64,000 nucleotides of DNA, taken from Xestospongia bergquistia (lineage: Eukaryota > Porifera > Demospongiae > Haplosclerida > Petrosiidae). The stretch's first letter is position 1. Each line of letters begins with the position of its first letter. Under the pieces are notes generated by a model, which did not search any database, was not told the DNA's origin, and worked only from the letters and a program-made list of their open reading frames with translations. Where the stretch lies: the NCBI GenBank assembly GCA_963965975.1, contig OZ014415.1, forward strand, positions 2,857,001 to 2,921,000, given 5' to 3'. This document shows, in pieces, positions 11,430 through 29,059 of the stretch. A program made the translations under genes and the position numbers.

Positions 11430-14065
11430 GAACACAAATACCGGAAACGATTTGTATAGCAACGACAAAGTATCAGGTGTCCATGTAGTATGCAAGGGAA
11501 ATTCCCTGACAGTATTTATACAAGGACAAGAATTAAGAGCATCAATTACATGCACTTTAATTGAACAATGGGGATATTATCGACACATTCTTAAGAAATG
11601 ACAATCATTGGTATAGTCTTGGTTATATGCTAAATGACTTTATGAATAGTTTTTCAGTAGAATAGTATAGCATATTATTACACAAAGTGGGTACATGTGC
11701 TATGCCTTAAGCTTTGAACATTTAGAAGTTTATTAGCAGTTCTATACTCCTAACAATTTATAGTTAATCAATTAGAAGTGTTAACCACATTGATTAGTGG
11801 AATGTGACAGAAAATGTCACGCATAATTAACCTAATAGATATAACTATTTCGATAATGACATTGATACATTGTTAAAATAATTTTTATATACTATCCACT
11901 ATAAAGCATGTATAAGCTATTAATTGGCTTCATTTTCTTATTTACGAACAAACAAAACCAAGGGGCGTCCTATTTTACAAATGACGTCGTCTTTCCTGGT
12001 GTCATTTGAAACTGACCATATGTCAGGGACATCTAAATAACATGTCACAATATTCATTTCCTCAAACAAATGCAGAAAATTTGACTATTACGCATTACAT
12101 TGGTATTTACACAATACCACACAAGTAACAAAAGAAATAATTGTTGTCAAAGCTGTTAGCTTAATTGAATTAATTTCACTATTGAATTTTAACAAGCATA
12201 TATATACTACAGTTGCTAGAGAAATAACAATGATAACGTTGTTAGAATAGTTACTAAATACATTATTAAGTACATTAGTAGTAGGGATGGCATATGGTTA
12301 CAATAACTACTAACTTTGGGAATTTGTCTATTAAAGAGGAATCTATAATAAGAACAACGTCATCTGTGATAATTTTGTCAGAACAGCAAGATTTCAGGCT
12401 ACAAAATTAAAATCAGTTATATATACTAACACTACATGTACATAAAGTGTGTACCTTTACTACATAATAATAGCTGACTCATGTAAACAAGAATGTTAAG
12501 ACTGAGGGGAAAGACTTGGTTGGGAATTTCTTGTACATGAGAAAAACATCTATCTCAGAGGATTAGCTCATGTCAACATTGCTTGCCATAAATCCCCTAA
12601 CAATCAGGAAAGCAAAAATGAAAAGAGAAACTTTGTTAGTTTCCTGGATGTTTATCATTATATTAAATGAAAGTTTATTAGTTCATTGCTTATGTAAAAA
12701 CATGGATTATCCCTATATTAAGTGGTAAAAGAAAACTTTGTTTCCTCTACTTGTTGTGGCAACCCTATCCAAGTAATATTATAAATGATATATAGTACCA
12801 CATATCCATTACTATTAATTGCAACACAAGATTGTATTACACATGATATCACTATTATAACAGTAAAGTAGATATTGAGGAAAGGAGTATTCACAGTCAA
12901 TCCCACAGCTCAGTTCTTATGAAATAAATGTACGACACATTATCATGGTGTCCATTCCAATGCTTTGTATGTAACATGATACATTGATTATGAATCTAAT
13001 TTGTTATAAAGAGAAAGATTAGTCTCGTGAAGAATTTAAGATGCTGGCAACATTATTATATTTAATTTAGTTGGTTACATCCTTAAAATTATACTATGTC
13101 TAGTAGTTTGGAAATCCGGCATACAGTTGTGCTTTAGTTGACACCCTTTAAAATTAAATATTAACAAATGTATTGACTTCCTGTCACACTAATAGTCACT
13201 CTGTATAATATAATATCATAAAATACATAGGATGGTGCCATCTATTCTAGTCTCTAGAATACTACCTTCTGAATATATAACATTATGTAATTTTAGTTGA
13301 TTAGTTTGGTAAAGGTAGTTAAATTAGTTGATATACAACGAGTTAATATTGAAGAATGCCAAAGAGGATATTAACATTTGTTGACTAATATTAGGAGCTT
13401 ATTAGCTACCCAAAGCTCAGTAGCATCATAGATAGTAGAGTCTACTCTACTATCTATGGTAGCATACATCTTGGTATACATATAATATATGAATTTAAGT
13501 GAGTCGTTGTAAATCATTAATTAAAATTCCCATACACAATACAACATATCAATTTTAGTCACCTACCTCATATGACTATTGAGATATATTAGCTTAAACA
13601 TAATACCTGGAAAACATGTCTGCCTTATGGATAATTAAACCACACCCATTTCCTACACTCACTTCCTGAATGGAAATATTAGGGTAACGGTTGGACTGGT
13701 TGCTTTAAAGGAGACACTTAAGATTTCTATCTTCTTTTATTAAAACGTCCGTGATTAAAATTACTAGTAATAATCTTATTATAAGATCATTAGTACTACA
13801 GATTATCTGGATCATCACAAATAAACTTATATACCACTATACTAGTCTAAGAGAAATGGACATTGTTAAACTCTTACTAATAAATTCAAACAAAAGTATG
13901 TAACTAGAATGTCTGACATTGTACTCAAAGTAAATGTGGAAATAAAAAAGAAAAATACTAAATATTTAAATAGTCATTATTTGAATGCAACGAGACATAA
14001 TAAAAATAAATATGGTTGAATTAATAACTATCAGAATATACACAAGATTTTTTCACACTATTGTC
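11430..14065. other. Intergenic stretch, no gene seen
   Basis: AT-rich sequence without a supportable gene. The only distinct structure is a perfect hairpin at 13427-13458, with 14-base arms (catagatagtagag and its complement) around a four-base loop. Confidence 0.55.
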
Positions 14066-17810
<3,745 letters not shown>

Positions 17811-18208
17811 TTTGTTGATAAATGAAGTTGCTGTGGCAGTGAAACTAAAGCTAGAACAGAGAATTTGAGGGAAATGACTAAATCGTCTTTAGGTCTTTTT
17901 GAAGTAGCTGCTTTTACCCGCTTATATTTCGCGCGTAGATTGAGTTGACAAATCAGATTTGAGAACCATAGCAGTGGAACCGTAACACAACAGATCATCT
18001 AATTATGAGAATATGTGGCAACTGTACAAAATATTGAATAGCAGATCCTCCCATTTGCTTAATGCACAGCACAGGTTTGCTGACTTCTAAATCCAGGTAT
18101 TATTAATACTAGACTATGTTTTAATAAGTGAAAGTGATTGTTTATGAACTATTGCTATGTGTGTATTTTCTATATTATATATAGGTCTGTTAGTATACAA
18201 AATTTGTT
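17811..18208. promoter_or_regulatory. Shared head-to-head promoter region of RRM2 and C9orf72
   Basis: The start codons of RRM2 (minus) and C9orf72 (plus) are 398 bp apart with no gene between them, so both promoters must lie here or overlap. On the C9orf72 side an untranslated intron is possible: a donor after 18095 (aaatccag then gtatta) and an acceptor at tatatag near 18183. No TATA box is evident next to RRM2. Confidence 0.6.
17927..17935. promoter_or_regulatory. Consensus E2F site
   Basis: TTTCGCGCG matches the E2F consensus TTTSGCGCS. It lies about 120 bp upstream of the RRM2 ATG in otherwise AT-rich DNA with few CpGs. RRM2 is a classic E2F-driven S-phase gene in animals, so the site is likely functional. 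It may also act on C9orf72. Confidence 0.65.
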
Positions 18209-19032
18209 ATGGCTATGATGCAGTCATTAGCCAGTGATGACAAACTACCAAGAGAGAGGCTATCCTATCCCACTTACTTCACATCTATGGTTCTCTGCAT
18301 GTATGATAATATTTTAGGACCTACTGTTTTGAAGATATGGGTTGGAAAAGAATCTAGTCTTGAGTCAGCAGAAAAAGGTACGTCTTTTTTTGTCATCATT
18401 GAATTATTTTCCATTTGCTAAAAAATAGTCATTTTGCCCACAAAAGTTGTTCTAAGCTATAAAGCATGTTATGTTAATACCATTTTTGAATGTATAAAGA
18501 ATACCATAAGTGTTTATTACTTAAGTTGAAGTAAATTCTAGCTGTGACCATATTCATCTATATGCATCACTCCAATACATACTTTTAAAATCACACTATT
18601 ATTATTAGATATTCTCTTTGTTTCCTTGATTCTCCTTTCTGCTATGTCCCTATTTATTATTGTTGAGTTATGCATGACACTGTGGTATGGTCTAACAACC
18701 ATTTGTATGGTTAGTGCTAAAAGTTTAATAAATAATATGTTCAAGAGCTTTACCAAATATCTCTGTAAATATATATATACACTAAAGTATCTAAGTCTGT
18801 TGAAGAGTGCTCAATATCGTCAGACAACAGCAACATAGCGAGAACTCTGTTCTTTGTCCTTCAATTCTGATATATATATATATATATATATTATATACAT
18901 GTATAATATAACTATATTATATATAGTTATATTATACATGTTATTATACTAGTTTATATATATATATATACATATATATATAAACTAGTATAATAACATG
19001 TATAATATAACTATATATAATATAGTTATATT

Positions 19033-19064
<32 letters not shown>

Positions 19065-19065
19065 A

Positions 19066-19156
<91 letters not shown>

Positions 19157-19229
19157 CATGTATAATATAACTATATTATATATAGTTATATTATACACGT
19201 TATTATACTATATATAATATAGTTATATT

Positions 19230-19298
<69 letters not shown>

Positions 19299-22200
19299 AA
19301 CTAATTACATTGTAGAACAGTCTAGGAATATCCCAATAAATTAATGAGTGTAATAATATATATATAGACAAACTGGTAGATGAAAGGAGAAACAATAAAC
19401 TTAGAGAGATTATATATGTAAAGTTTTATATACATAATCCAAGTGAAATCTGATGTAAGTCTATAATCAAAAATATATGTTCATTGATTGCAATATGTCA
19501 CCTTTAAAAATTTCATAGTAATAATTGAATTTATGCTTAATCCAATTTTAGTAGTTGTATATCAAAGCTGTAGTTATTATGGACAATGAAGATTGTTTAG
19601 ACTACCCTACCCTTGCACAAACAATGAAACTACTGCAATATATCCTTTACAATTATTTTTGTGCCTCTCCAGTATAAGCTTATGTACATGTCACTAAGCC
19701 TTACTAATACAATAATGTAGTATAATGAGATTGCTCTTGTCACCATTAAACTCCACCCCTTAATTAAAAGCATATTGTGTTGTTAATTTGTGATAATTTA
19801 GGAACAACTGCACTTAATAAAGATTATATTAACAAAGAAAGTTTAAACTTTAAAGGTTATAATATACTATAGAATTTCTAATCGTTTATTTACTGCCTTT
19901 TAGATATCAAACTTCTTTTAGATATCAAACTTTAAATATTTACTATTCAATAAAATGCTATTTATTATAACACATTTTTTTTCAGTTACTGAACCTACCA
20001 CTGATAAATTACTGTTAATTACAAGTTATGTAATAAAAGATGAAGCTTGCAGAGAAGAGAAAATCACTGGAATTGAGACTAAATTTTATGCTCTAAAAAA
20101 ATTCGATATAATCTCATGTTGCTATGTGTTCAGGGCTCCACTGAAAGGAGGAAAAATGTCATTGTTTGCATTTTATGTAACGTTACCTTATTCTGAACTG
20201 TCTGAATTCATGCCAAGATATAGTCTTTGTGAAGATAAAGTACGACATATATTGAAGAAACAACTAATCTCTAAAATGGAAGAAAAGAAGGTAGATGTGA
20301 ATAGATGAATGGATGATTTAGATGAATGGATGGATAAACGAATAGATGGGCGAATAGATGAGTAAATAGGCAGATAGACTGTTCTGGAGCAGCTGTATCT
20401 ACAATTTACTTTTTTCTATAATACGTAGCCTTCTTATCATTTATGAGCTTGTTCATAAACACTTTATGATTTCCTTGCACTAAACAGCCTGTCATTAATA
20501 AGATTTTTGTTCCTTTTTTTATGTTGCTCACTTTAGTATGAGCGTCCTTCCAGAATGTTAGCACATGATCAAGTGCAGGAATTCATGTCTGAATTTACTC
20601 ACAAGCTTCATGGACTCTGTCAAATCATGTCCTCTGTTAGATATGAGAGTCTACCAACTTGTATTCCTGTAAGTATATATTTGTTTGTTAGTGTGTTGAA
20701 CAATACTTTGATATATAAATTGAGACAAAATCTTTGATGTTTCTCTTCTCAATGGATGGATAGATGGATGGATGGATGGATAGATGAATTGATATAGGTA
20801 GATAATGACTTGTTGGATGAATGGATGGATGAGTGGATGGATGGATGGATGGTGGATAGATAGATGGATAAATGGATAGATAGATGAATTGATACAAGTA
20901 GATAATGGCTTGTAGGATTGATGGATAGATGGATGGATGGATGGATGGATGGATGGATGGATGGATGGATGGATGGATGGATGGATGGATGGATGGATGG
21001 ATGGATAGATGGATGGATGGATGGAGTTTGTACATAAATGGACCATCCATTATATCAATATTAACAATAATCTTTATTTTATAAACTATTAAATTAGATT
21101 GATAAGACTTATCTTGGACCTGAACTAACTGAACAAAACCCTAAATTAAGACCTCTTCAAGAATTCATTACAGAGTAAGTTAGTGTTGTATCATTAAATG
21201 CAAATACTTGTAATACAATGTTATTGTCAAAATAATGTTTAGTCTGTTTACATAACAGTATTCTATATGCTAATATTAATCTAGTCACAACCACCTTGCT
21301 GTCTCACTAAAGGATTGAATGGACTTATCATGATATTGTATGAATGTCTTATCAATAATAGTGTTCTGAATTTAAATGTTACAATACATGAAGCCATTGA
21401 TATCAGACACATCTGACTAAGAACATGTATATGTACCTTATTTATATGATGAGAAGTATGGGTAAATTACCTCAATTATATTGTAATTGATATGTATAGT
21501 AATTGACAGTATAGTAATATGATTCAATGTTACTATGATCATCATAGTATATCACATTAATTCAGACAACATACTTACACTACCAAATTGTGATTATAAT
21601 TGTAAATTTAAAGGCAATTAAAACAATTGTAGACACTTGATGTTGTGTTATTGTTCATGTTATACTGTTTATTTTAAAATGTATTATACATTTCTTAAAT
21701 ATTTTAATATTATTGTCTATTTCTCTTATTTTAGTGCTATTACTTGTCATTTACAAATGGGAGGTTATACTGTAGTCTTTGGTGAAAACAGAGATGATGT
21801 AGTCAAGGTAACCTTAATATAGTATACACTAACTTGTAATTATGGTGCATTGATTAGCCTCATACTCAGACTATTTAGAATGGGTATGAGACTATTGTAC
21901 TCAGGTATGATACCAGTTTTTATTTGTATTTATTATAGACACTATATATACACTTTACAATTAAGTTGGTTATTGCATGAGCTCCTAGTCATTTCAACTA
22001 ACTAATTTCTATTACAATGTTGTGTATGATGTAATGCATAATACAAATGAATTGATCACAGTAATTTTTTTAACCACTCACTAGTGGTTAATATGCTATG
22101 CAACAAGGCTTCCCTTGAGATATTAGCAAGTAATGATATAATGAATGATACAAGAACAACTGTTGACATCTTCACATGATTTTTATATTTCACATACATG

Positions 22201-22731
22201 TAATAATTACCTCAATATATGAGTTACTACTTGTTAGTTTGAATTATTCAATCATTTTATACACAATGAGAACAGTTGCAATGATGGAGATCTTATTTAT
22301 AAACTATGAAGGATGCATTCCTATTTCATACATTATCATTAATATTAGTTTTTTTGCTATAAGATTTTCGTTAAATAACACTAAAATAACAATGCACTCT
22401 TAACTTAACAAAACTTGATGTATAATACCTAACTATAGAGAGTTTCTTTATTTGTACTTTCTGAGACGATCTACTTAACTTCCATTGCTATATCCAAAAT
22501 TAATAGTAATCATGACAATATCAATGATTATTATGAGTAATTAATTATTCTATTTTGTAGATGTTATATACACTGGGTTTGTTTTTGAGTGATAAAGAAA
22601 GGAAAATGTCTCGGACTGTTCCATCTACAAAAGGAGAAGGAAAGAGATATATACCTAACTTGTTCCTACAGGGCTATGTAAAAAAGGTATGATTAAAATT
22701 ATTATATTGATACTAATCAAAACATTGATCT

Positions 22732-22828
<97 letters not shown>

Positions 22829-22839
22829 CCTCCCTCCCT

Positions 22840-22924
<85 letters not shown>

Positions 22925-25900
22925 GCCTGATGGGAGTGGTATACCTTTTTATTTAGATTACCTTTGTAAAAACAAATTCCCTTCAACTGTTATTGATATG
23001 GATAAAACTAAGGTAAAGATTATGTTATAAAAGTGCTACATGTAATAAGAGATTGAAATTAAAGTACAGATTGTGTTATGAAAGTACTACATGTGGTATG
23101 AGATCAGAATTAAGGTATAGATTTGTGTTATAGAAGTGCTACTTGTAGTATGAGATTTGAATTAAGGCATATGTGTTATAGAAGTCTTACTTTTAGTATG
23201 AGATCAGAATTAGGGTACAGATTATTTGTTATGAAAGTGTTACTTGTAGTATGAGGTCAGTTTTTATATAAACTTTAGTATTCTCGTCATCTTCTTTCAT
23301 TGATTTATTTGAGTAGATTATCATTTAATGAGTTTATTATATCGACTCCACTCACATTAAACTTAAGATATTAACATACTACATGTAGTGATATGACTTC
23401 CTACTACAACAGCTATAATATAGTTTTTGAGTATTGCTAAAAGATATTAGTAGTGCCATAGTAGTGAGTTGTATTCATGATTCTATACTGGTACTACAAC
23501 TGTACCTGTGTCAAGTTACTTTTCAATCACTTAGAATTTGTGATATTAAAATGGTAATACTTATTCTTTAAAGAAAACTTCTAATATAATATCCTTCAGT
23601 TTTAGAATATAATAATTGGTAATGTTTGGCTAGGGAAGTAGTTTTAATGTTTATTATTAGTAATACTATTATTGTTATTGTCTTTATAATTAATGTTCAT
23701 TGATTGTCTCTATTATTGAATTGACAGATTTATACAAATGAATCAACAGTTCCTGTCTATATTAGAAGAAAAGAAGAGATGGCAAGTATGCCATCTCTTG
23801 AAAAATCTATCAAGTCATTGTAAGATAATATTATAATTCAAGGGTCAGAGGTCAAGTTATTGTACTGACTATGTTACTTTCTAAGTCTTTAGTAAACTTT
23901 AAAAGAGGAGACTCCTTTAATTAATTGTATATTCATGTTAGTGAGTAATGATACATGTAGGTATAAGAACAATATAAAGGATAGGTCCTCTATTTGTCTA
24001 ATTATTTATAATGGGTGTGGTCAAATAAGCTTTTATACTAGACCATCACTTTGTTCATTTTTTTGTTTCAGTAAAAGCTCTCTAATTTATAATGTGTTTT
24101 TGTAATCATATAACAATTAAAACTTAATTAACCTTTATTGATCATAGTTTGTTAGTTTAAATTTTGAGGGACAAACAATAAATGTACACTGTTATTGTTC
24201 TTGATTTGTTAATAATTACAATACATTAAGTACACACCCTTAGAAGTACTATTGTATGACTTTGAGGAGTATTAGAATTACTGTTCAATAGATTAATAGT
24301 ACAATACAGTACATTACAGTAACAATACAATAATAATACAGTACAGTACAGTAACAATACAGTAATAATACAGTACAGTACAGTAATAATACAGTAACAA
24401 TACAGTAATAATACAGTACAGTACAGTAACAATACAGTAACAATACAGTAATAATACAGTACAGTACAGTAACAATATAGTAACAATACAGTAATAATAC
24501 AGTAACAATATACAGTATAGTAGCATACTGTTTTGCACTACATTTATGAGTATTGTCTAAACTTTACTGTCAACTACTATACTTGTTTTAGGCCTCCATT
24601 TATTATTTTAATATTTTAAGCTAGGATTTTTAAAGATAATGTTTTATATATTTCCATTTTTATTTTAGAGATGACCTGATCCCATTTGAAAAAATCAAAG
24701 AAGGAAGATTAATTAAAGATTTTGTAAGACAGGTTAGTAGACTCACTATATATTGTAGTTTAAACAAGCAGTATGTAATATGCAATACATTGTAGTATTA
24801 TAATAAGATATGGGTACCATATAAGGTAATCTAATGAGTTAGATCATGAGAAAGATTCTGCTCAAGTTATATTTCAGTTAAACTACTTCTTCATGTTTGC
24901 ATCAAGTAATAAAATGTTACCGTAAATGCTGGTTGTTAGGCGCATATGGTTATTAAGTGCATACTGTTTGTTAAGCGCACACATTTATCTTGGTCAGAAC
25001 TCTTTTTTATTAAGCGCTGATGACCTCGAATCACGCTGTCAAACGAGAAGTCAGTAGAAACACCAGCCATATTTTCCACGTGCTCGAGTGAGAGCCACAC
25101 CCAGAAAAGTGACATCATCCGCAAAGGCTATTTGTTAAGCGCATATGGTTATTAAGCGCATATTTTCTTCCTGTGGAAATACAAGCGCATGCGCTTAATA
25201 ACCAGCATTTACAGTATTATGCCTATTGTCTTGTACAAAGAATACTTTATTTTGTGTGAAACGTTTAATGGCTTCTTAACACATGTGTTATCCACACATT
25301 TCCTTAAGTGTCATTAGTTAATATCATTTCTTGTGGTCATCATGACTTTATTGACTTTCCCTATACCCTGTTTACAATTTAGTAAAGAATATAGTCTAGC
25401 TCCTAGAGTATGTATATTATAACAGACATGTATATTATAACAGACATGTATATTATATATGTACATATATAATATACATGTACAATGTACATTTATATTA
25501 TACATGTACATGTATATTATACATGTATGAGTCATGACCAGATCAATGTGATAATTGTAGTTTGGGTCCTGTTCTTTAGGTTGGATTACTACCTGTTGGG
25601 GGTGGAGTTAGAGAGTCCTTCGTTAGTCATTTTGTACGTCTACTAACACTCAAAGCATTGACTGTTTGCAAGTATATTGAATCTGAAATGTAAGTGTTTA
25701 AGTTAAACTGACTCTGATTTGTAGGGTCACTATAACATTAACATTTGTATCAATTGGAAATTTCCAAAGAAATTTCATGGTGTGACAAACTAGCACTTCT
25801 TTCTTACCTTACATTTTTTAACTGCTTAAGATACTATGACTGGAATAAGCAACTTTTTTGTTACTTAATGATGATACAATTTGAGCACAGGAGAGTAAGT

Positions 25901-27717
25901 GCCTGAAAAACAACATGACCATATATGGTATGATTATTATCAAATGGTTTATTTTTACTAAACTCAAACTTGGGGTTACTTTGCGGAACATATCTTATTT
26001 TTCTCTTATTATTTGTTGCATCAAATTACTGCTATAAATGTTTTATCTGAATTAGTATGATGAAGCATTAGGAGATTACAGCTCAACTAGTTTATGTAGT
26101 CACTATTATATATGTTTTCATATTGAAGGGTTAATAATACACTAATACACAAGTTAAATATATATATTGTATATAGTATCCTTATAATGCATACTATTAT
26201 GCAATGAATTTCTATGAATGCTGGGCCTATATGTGAGGGCTATCACAATGGAATTTACTATATATGATTCATATCTTGTCCTTTTCCATAATAAGGTTTA
26301 TGGTTTAGGTTAAAGGTCTGGTAGTAATAGTAATCTGTAATTCATACACTCATTAACACATTAAACAGACAATTTTAATAGCTCACAATGAACTGTCAAA
26401 CATTAATTAGTTATGCACAATATCTTCTCTCAGGTGATGTGTCTCATATTAAGACCAATTTTTATGTACCATTGTAATGGACTATTACAGTATGTGATTT
26501 TAGTAAATTCTTCACTTTCCTAAATGATTCATCCTGCTTTGCCTTTTTGTTTGATTTCTTTACTTGTGTAAGAGTGAATTTAATTGATTTAGAATAGTAG
26601 ATGGATTTGGTAGAAATTTACTATGAAAGTTAATAAGCCAAGGAATGCTGGCACAGTGGTTGGATTGGATGACTATACAATAGGTTCTACTTTGTTTTTG
26701 TTGGCTCAATTCCTTGTTTGTGATCTTGCGACCTAGATATTGTACCTAAGGTGCCACAAATATATACTTTTCTCATCGAAGTTTCATTCCGGGTAGTAAC
26801 AATCTCTCTATTTTTTCAATGTTAGTTACATCTTCTTATTCACTATTGGACCACATGTTATGTATGTGGGCATGTCTACTTGCAACATTCTATTGTTGCA
26901 TATACAAGTAAAGACGATGAATAATGTCAAACAATTGCAGACATAGTTGGCTCTTATATCAATGTCTAGCAGACTTGCCTTTCTTTTATCATAATATAAC
27001 AACTTCACAGATGTACTTCTGTCAATTCTTGTTTTAAGGCATTGGAATGATTTTATAATCATTGTTGTATTTCTATTTAAGTTATGACTATATCTATAAT
27101 GGAACAGAATTGGTTTTTGACTTAATGTTATAATATTACATATAAACTATAAACATTTAATTATTTAAATAACTTTTTATTGTATCTCGGCAACATTGAG
27201 AGTATGAGCTGATATTGATATCTATAGAGAATCCTAGACTACCCGGGTATATACCATTTCCTTAAACTTCTTGTATACAACATCCTTATAGAAACAATAA
27301 AAGTATTCAAGGGGAGAAGGTCACACTCTAGGTCAGTATTCACAAAGGAAGACCTGACTAGCTCCTTTTCCCCTTGTACTATAATGTAATGTAAACAAGT
27401 AGTCCTCCTAATTCCATTAGAAGTAGGAGATGTGACTTATTGACCTTTAATAATCAAGTTCATATGATATCATGTTCACTTGGAGTATCTATCTGGTTTC
27501 TAGTAAATCTCCCACTCCTGTTGAAGTTGCAGTGTGGCCATTAAATCAACCCAGAGGACAGGAAGGTTTGCCTAAGGTATTACACACATAACAAATACAC
27601 ATATACATGTATATATATGTACATGTACATTTGTGTGTATATATATATATATATGTATGTATGTATATATATATATATATATTATATATATATATATGTA
27701 TATATATATGTGTGTGT

Positions 27718-27784
<67 letters not shown>

Positions 27785-29059
27785 TGTATGATAGTGCATT
27801 TGTAAGTGCAGGAACCACAAACTAGTACAAGGATCAGTATATACTATGCATATTATATACATGACACTGTACCCCAAGACATGTTATTCACAGGAGCTAT
27901 TTACTAAAATTTATAATGAAAATCATTAGAGAATGTAATCTAGCTTAAATCTATTTTTAGGGATTGGTCCCTATCTTTATTATTCCTTAATAATATATAA
28001 CGACATATATTAACTAAATGTTTGTTTTAGACTGATCAAGTTATCTAGTGGAATATCAACTTATAACTGTTGTGTATCAGGAAGCTACAGACTTCAGAAG
28101 CTTTGATTAGTCACACACAATACAAACCACTTGCAGTAAAAGTAATGATATTCATTGGTTGCTACATGTATTGACAGTTACAGGATGTGGGTTAAATCAT
28201 TTATTGCTCTCAAAAATTACATAACAATACAATAAATTGATGGACAGACAAATATATGTATAAATTTATCTGAAACAATGTTAGGAACATCTGGCATACC
28301 AGGTGTTAAAATAACTAACTACACTGGTCAGTTAATTTAATAACCAATTTGTAGCTTACATATGTATATTACTATAGAATGTAGAATTAATTCAATTACT
28401 TGCTATAGTTTGTTACGTATTACAAAGAAACAAATTGTGTAGTGAATATTTCAGAAATTTTGGATGCTATAGTAATCCAATGACATAAACTACAAATGAA
28501 TTGTTAAAATAACTGATTATTTTTTACAGTGCATGCATACAAGCATATTAAACAGTATTTAATTACCTGAAACTGTACTTGATTACTGATTTTAATGGAT
28601 ACATTTGTTGACAGTGCTATCAATGACAAATTCCAATATAGGCATTGTTGATGCGTCTTATTCTTAATTTTATTGTTATAATTTTCTCTAGATCATCTGC
28701 TAGTGAAGGGTTTTGTTTATGCACATATATTGTACACACTTGTAATATAAAGTACTTACTTTCTTTTGAATGTCTGCTTGCTTTTAGTGAAATAGTCAGT
28801 ACAATAGCTTATGTCTTATTTGTGATTGTGACTGAATAATTTATTTTGAAAAAGTTAGTCGTATTTTTTTACTACTCCTTTTTTTAAATAGGTTAACAAA
28901 GAGGTCATGATGAAGGACTTAGGTTTAGGTGAATCACAGTTAGATCTCTTTGTGATTCTATGTTTTGCTGAAAAAATACGACCAGGATGTTATAATGATG
29001 TTCTGGGAGATCCTCAAAAGGATATTGAACACATTTTAATCGACTTAGAATTTGTATGA
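18209..29059 (+). CDS. C9orf72: C9orf72 homologue, DENN-like Rab/Arf regulator, 12 exons, 487 aa
   Basis: In vertebrates C9orf72 forms a complex with SMCR8 and WDR41 that acts on small GTPases in autophagy and at lysosomes. Exons: 18209-18377, 19986-20290, 20537-20668, 21098-21174, 21735-21807, 22561-22686, 22926-23012, 23728-23819, 24669-24732, 25580-25689, 28081-28141, 28892-29059. All introns are GT-AG, phases match, and the sum is 487 codons plus TGA (human 481 aa). Landmarks aligning with human: DNILGP (33-38) in the N-terminal longin-like part, AITCHLQ (229-235), the LFLSDKERK block in exon 6, FVRQVGLLP across the exon 9/10 junction, [14 protein letters not shown], and CFAEKIRPG in the last exon. 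Exon 11 (61 bp) was chosen because it restores frame and gives KPLAVK ahead of exon 12. Several introns contain very long microsatellites. Confidence 0.95.
18868..19306. repeat. AT-rich microsatellite with nested palindromes in C9orf72 intron 1
   Basis: Long (AT)n tracts alternate with longer palindromic words such as tataatataactatatta and ctagtataataacatg and their complements, repeated several times in both orientations. The region could fold into large cruciforms. Confidence 0.85.
20747..21033. repeat. (GATG)n tetranucleotide tract in C9orf72 intron 3
   Basis: Imperfect (GGAT)n and GATA-type repeats, with a pure run of more than 70 bp at about 20931-21005. Two imperfect copies of a larger unit (gatgaattgatacaagtagataatg type) occur near 20785 and 20885. 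Confidence 0.9.
22733..22925. repeat. (CT)n microsatellite that forms the splice acceptor tract of C9orf72 exon 7
   Basis: About 190 bp of nearly pure (CT)n with a CCCT-rich centre runs directly into TCTAG, and exon 7 starts at 22926. The repeat is therefore the polypyrimidine tract of this intron. Confidence 0.95.
24296..24525. repeat. ACAGTA/ACAATA tandem repeat in C9orf72 intron 8
   Basis: Irregular repeats of acagta, acaata and ataata words over about 230 bp, without coding meaning. The long frames seen across it on the minus strand are repeat artefacts. Confidence 0.85.
24920..25214. mobile_element. MITE with TA target duplication in C9orf72 intron 9
   Basis: The ends are inverted repeats: CCGTAAATGCTGGTT on the left, and on the right the complement of CTGTAAATGCTGGTTATTAA. 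Both sides continue into a cgcatatggttattaag word, and TA flanks each end (24918-24919, 25215-25216). Several internal ttaagcgcat words repeat in both orientations. At 295 bp without a coding frame it fits a Tc1/mariner-type MITE. Confidence 0.7.
27600..27790. repeat. (TA)n/(TG)n microsatellite in C9orf72 intron 10
   Basis: A run of tatatg, pure (AT)n and then (TG)n with tatg interruptions. Long frames on both strands here are repeat artefacts. Confidence 0.9.

Noticed and set aside
20651..21050. Ser-Ile-His-Pro repeat proteins on the minus strand
   Set aside because: Artefact of the (GATG)n tetranucleotide repeat; overlaps a C9orf72 intron.
22689..22986. Long Ser/Leu and Arg/Glu open frames
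   Set aside because: They are translations of the (CT)n microsatellite in a C9orf72 intron, not proteins.
24226..24538. Tyr/Cys/Leu repeat frames on the minus strand
   Set aside because: Artefact of the acagta/acaata repeat in C9orf72 intron 8.
27546..27877. Thr-His and Cys-Val repeat frames
   Set aside because: Artefact of (TG)n and (TA)n repeats in C9orf72 intron 10.
28031..28080. Alternative C9orf72 exon 11 start after tttgttttag at 28030
   Set aside because: The resulting frame meets a TGA soon after and does not reach the KPLAVK block in frame. The acceptor at 28080 restores frame and conservation.
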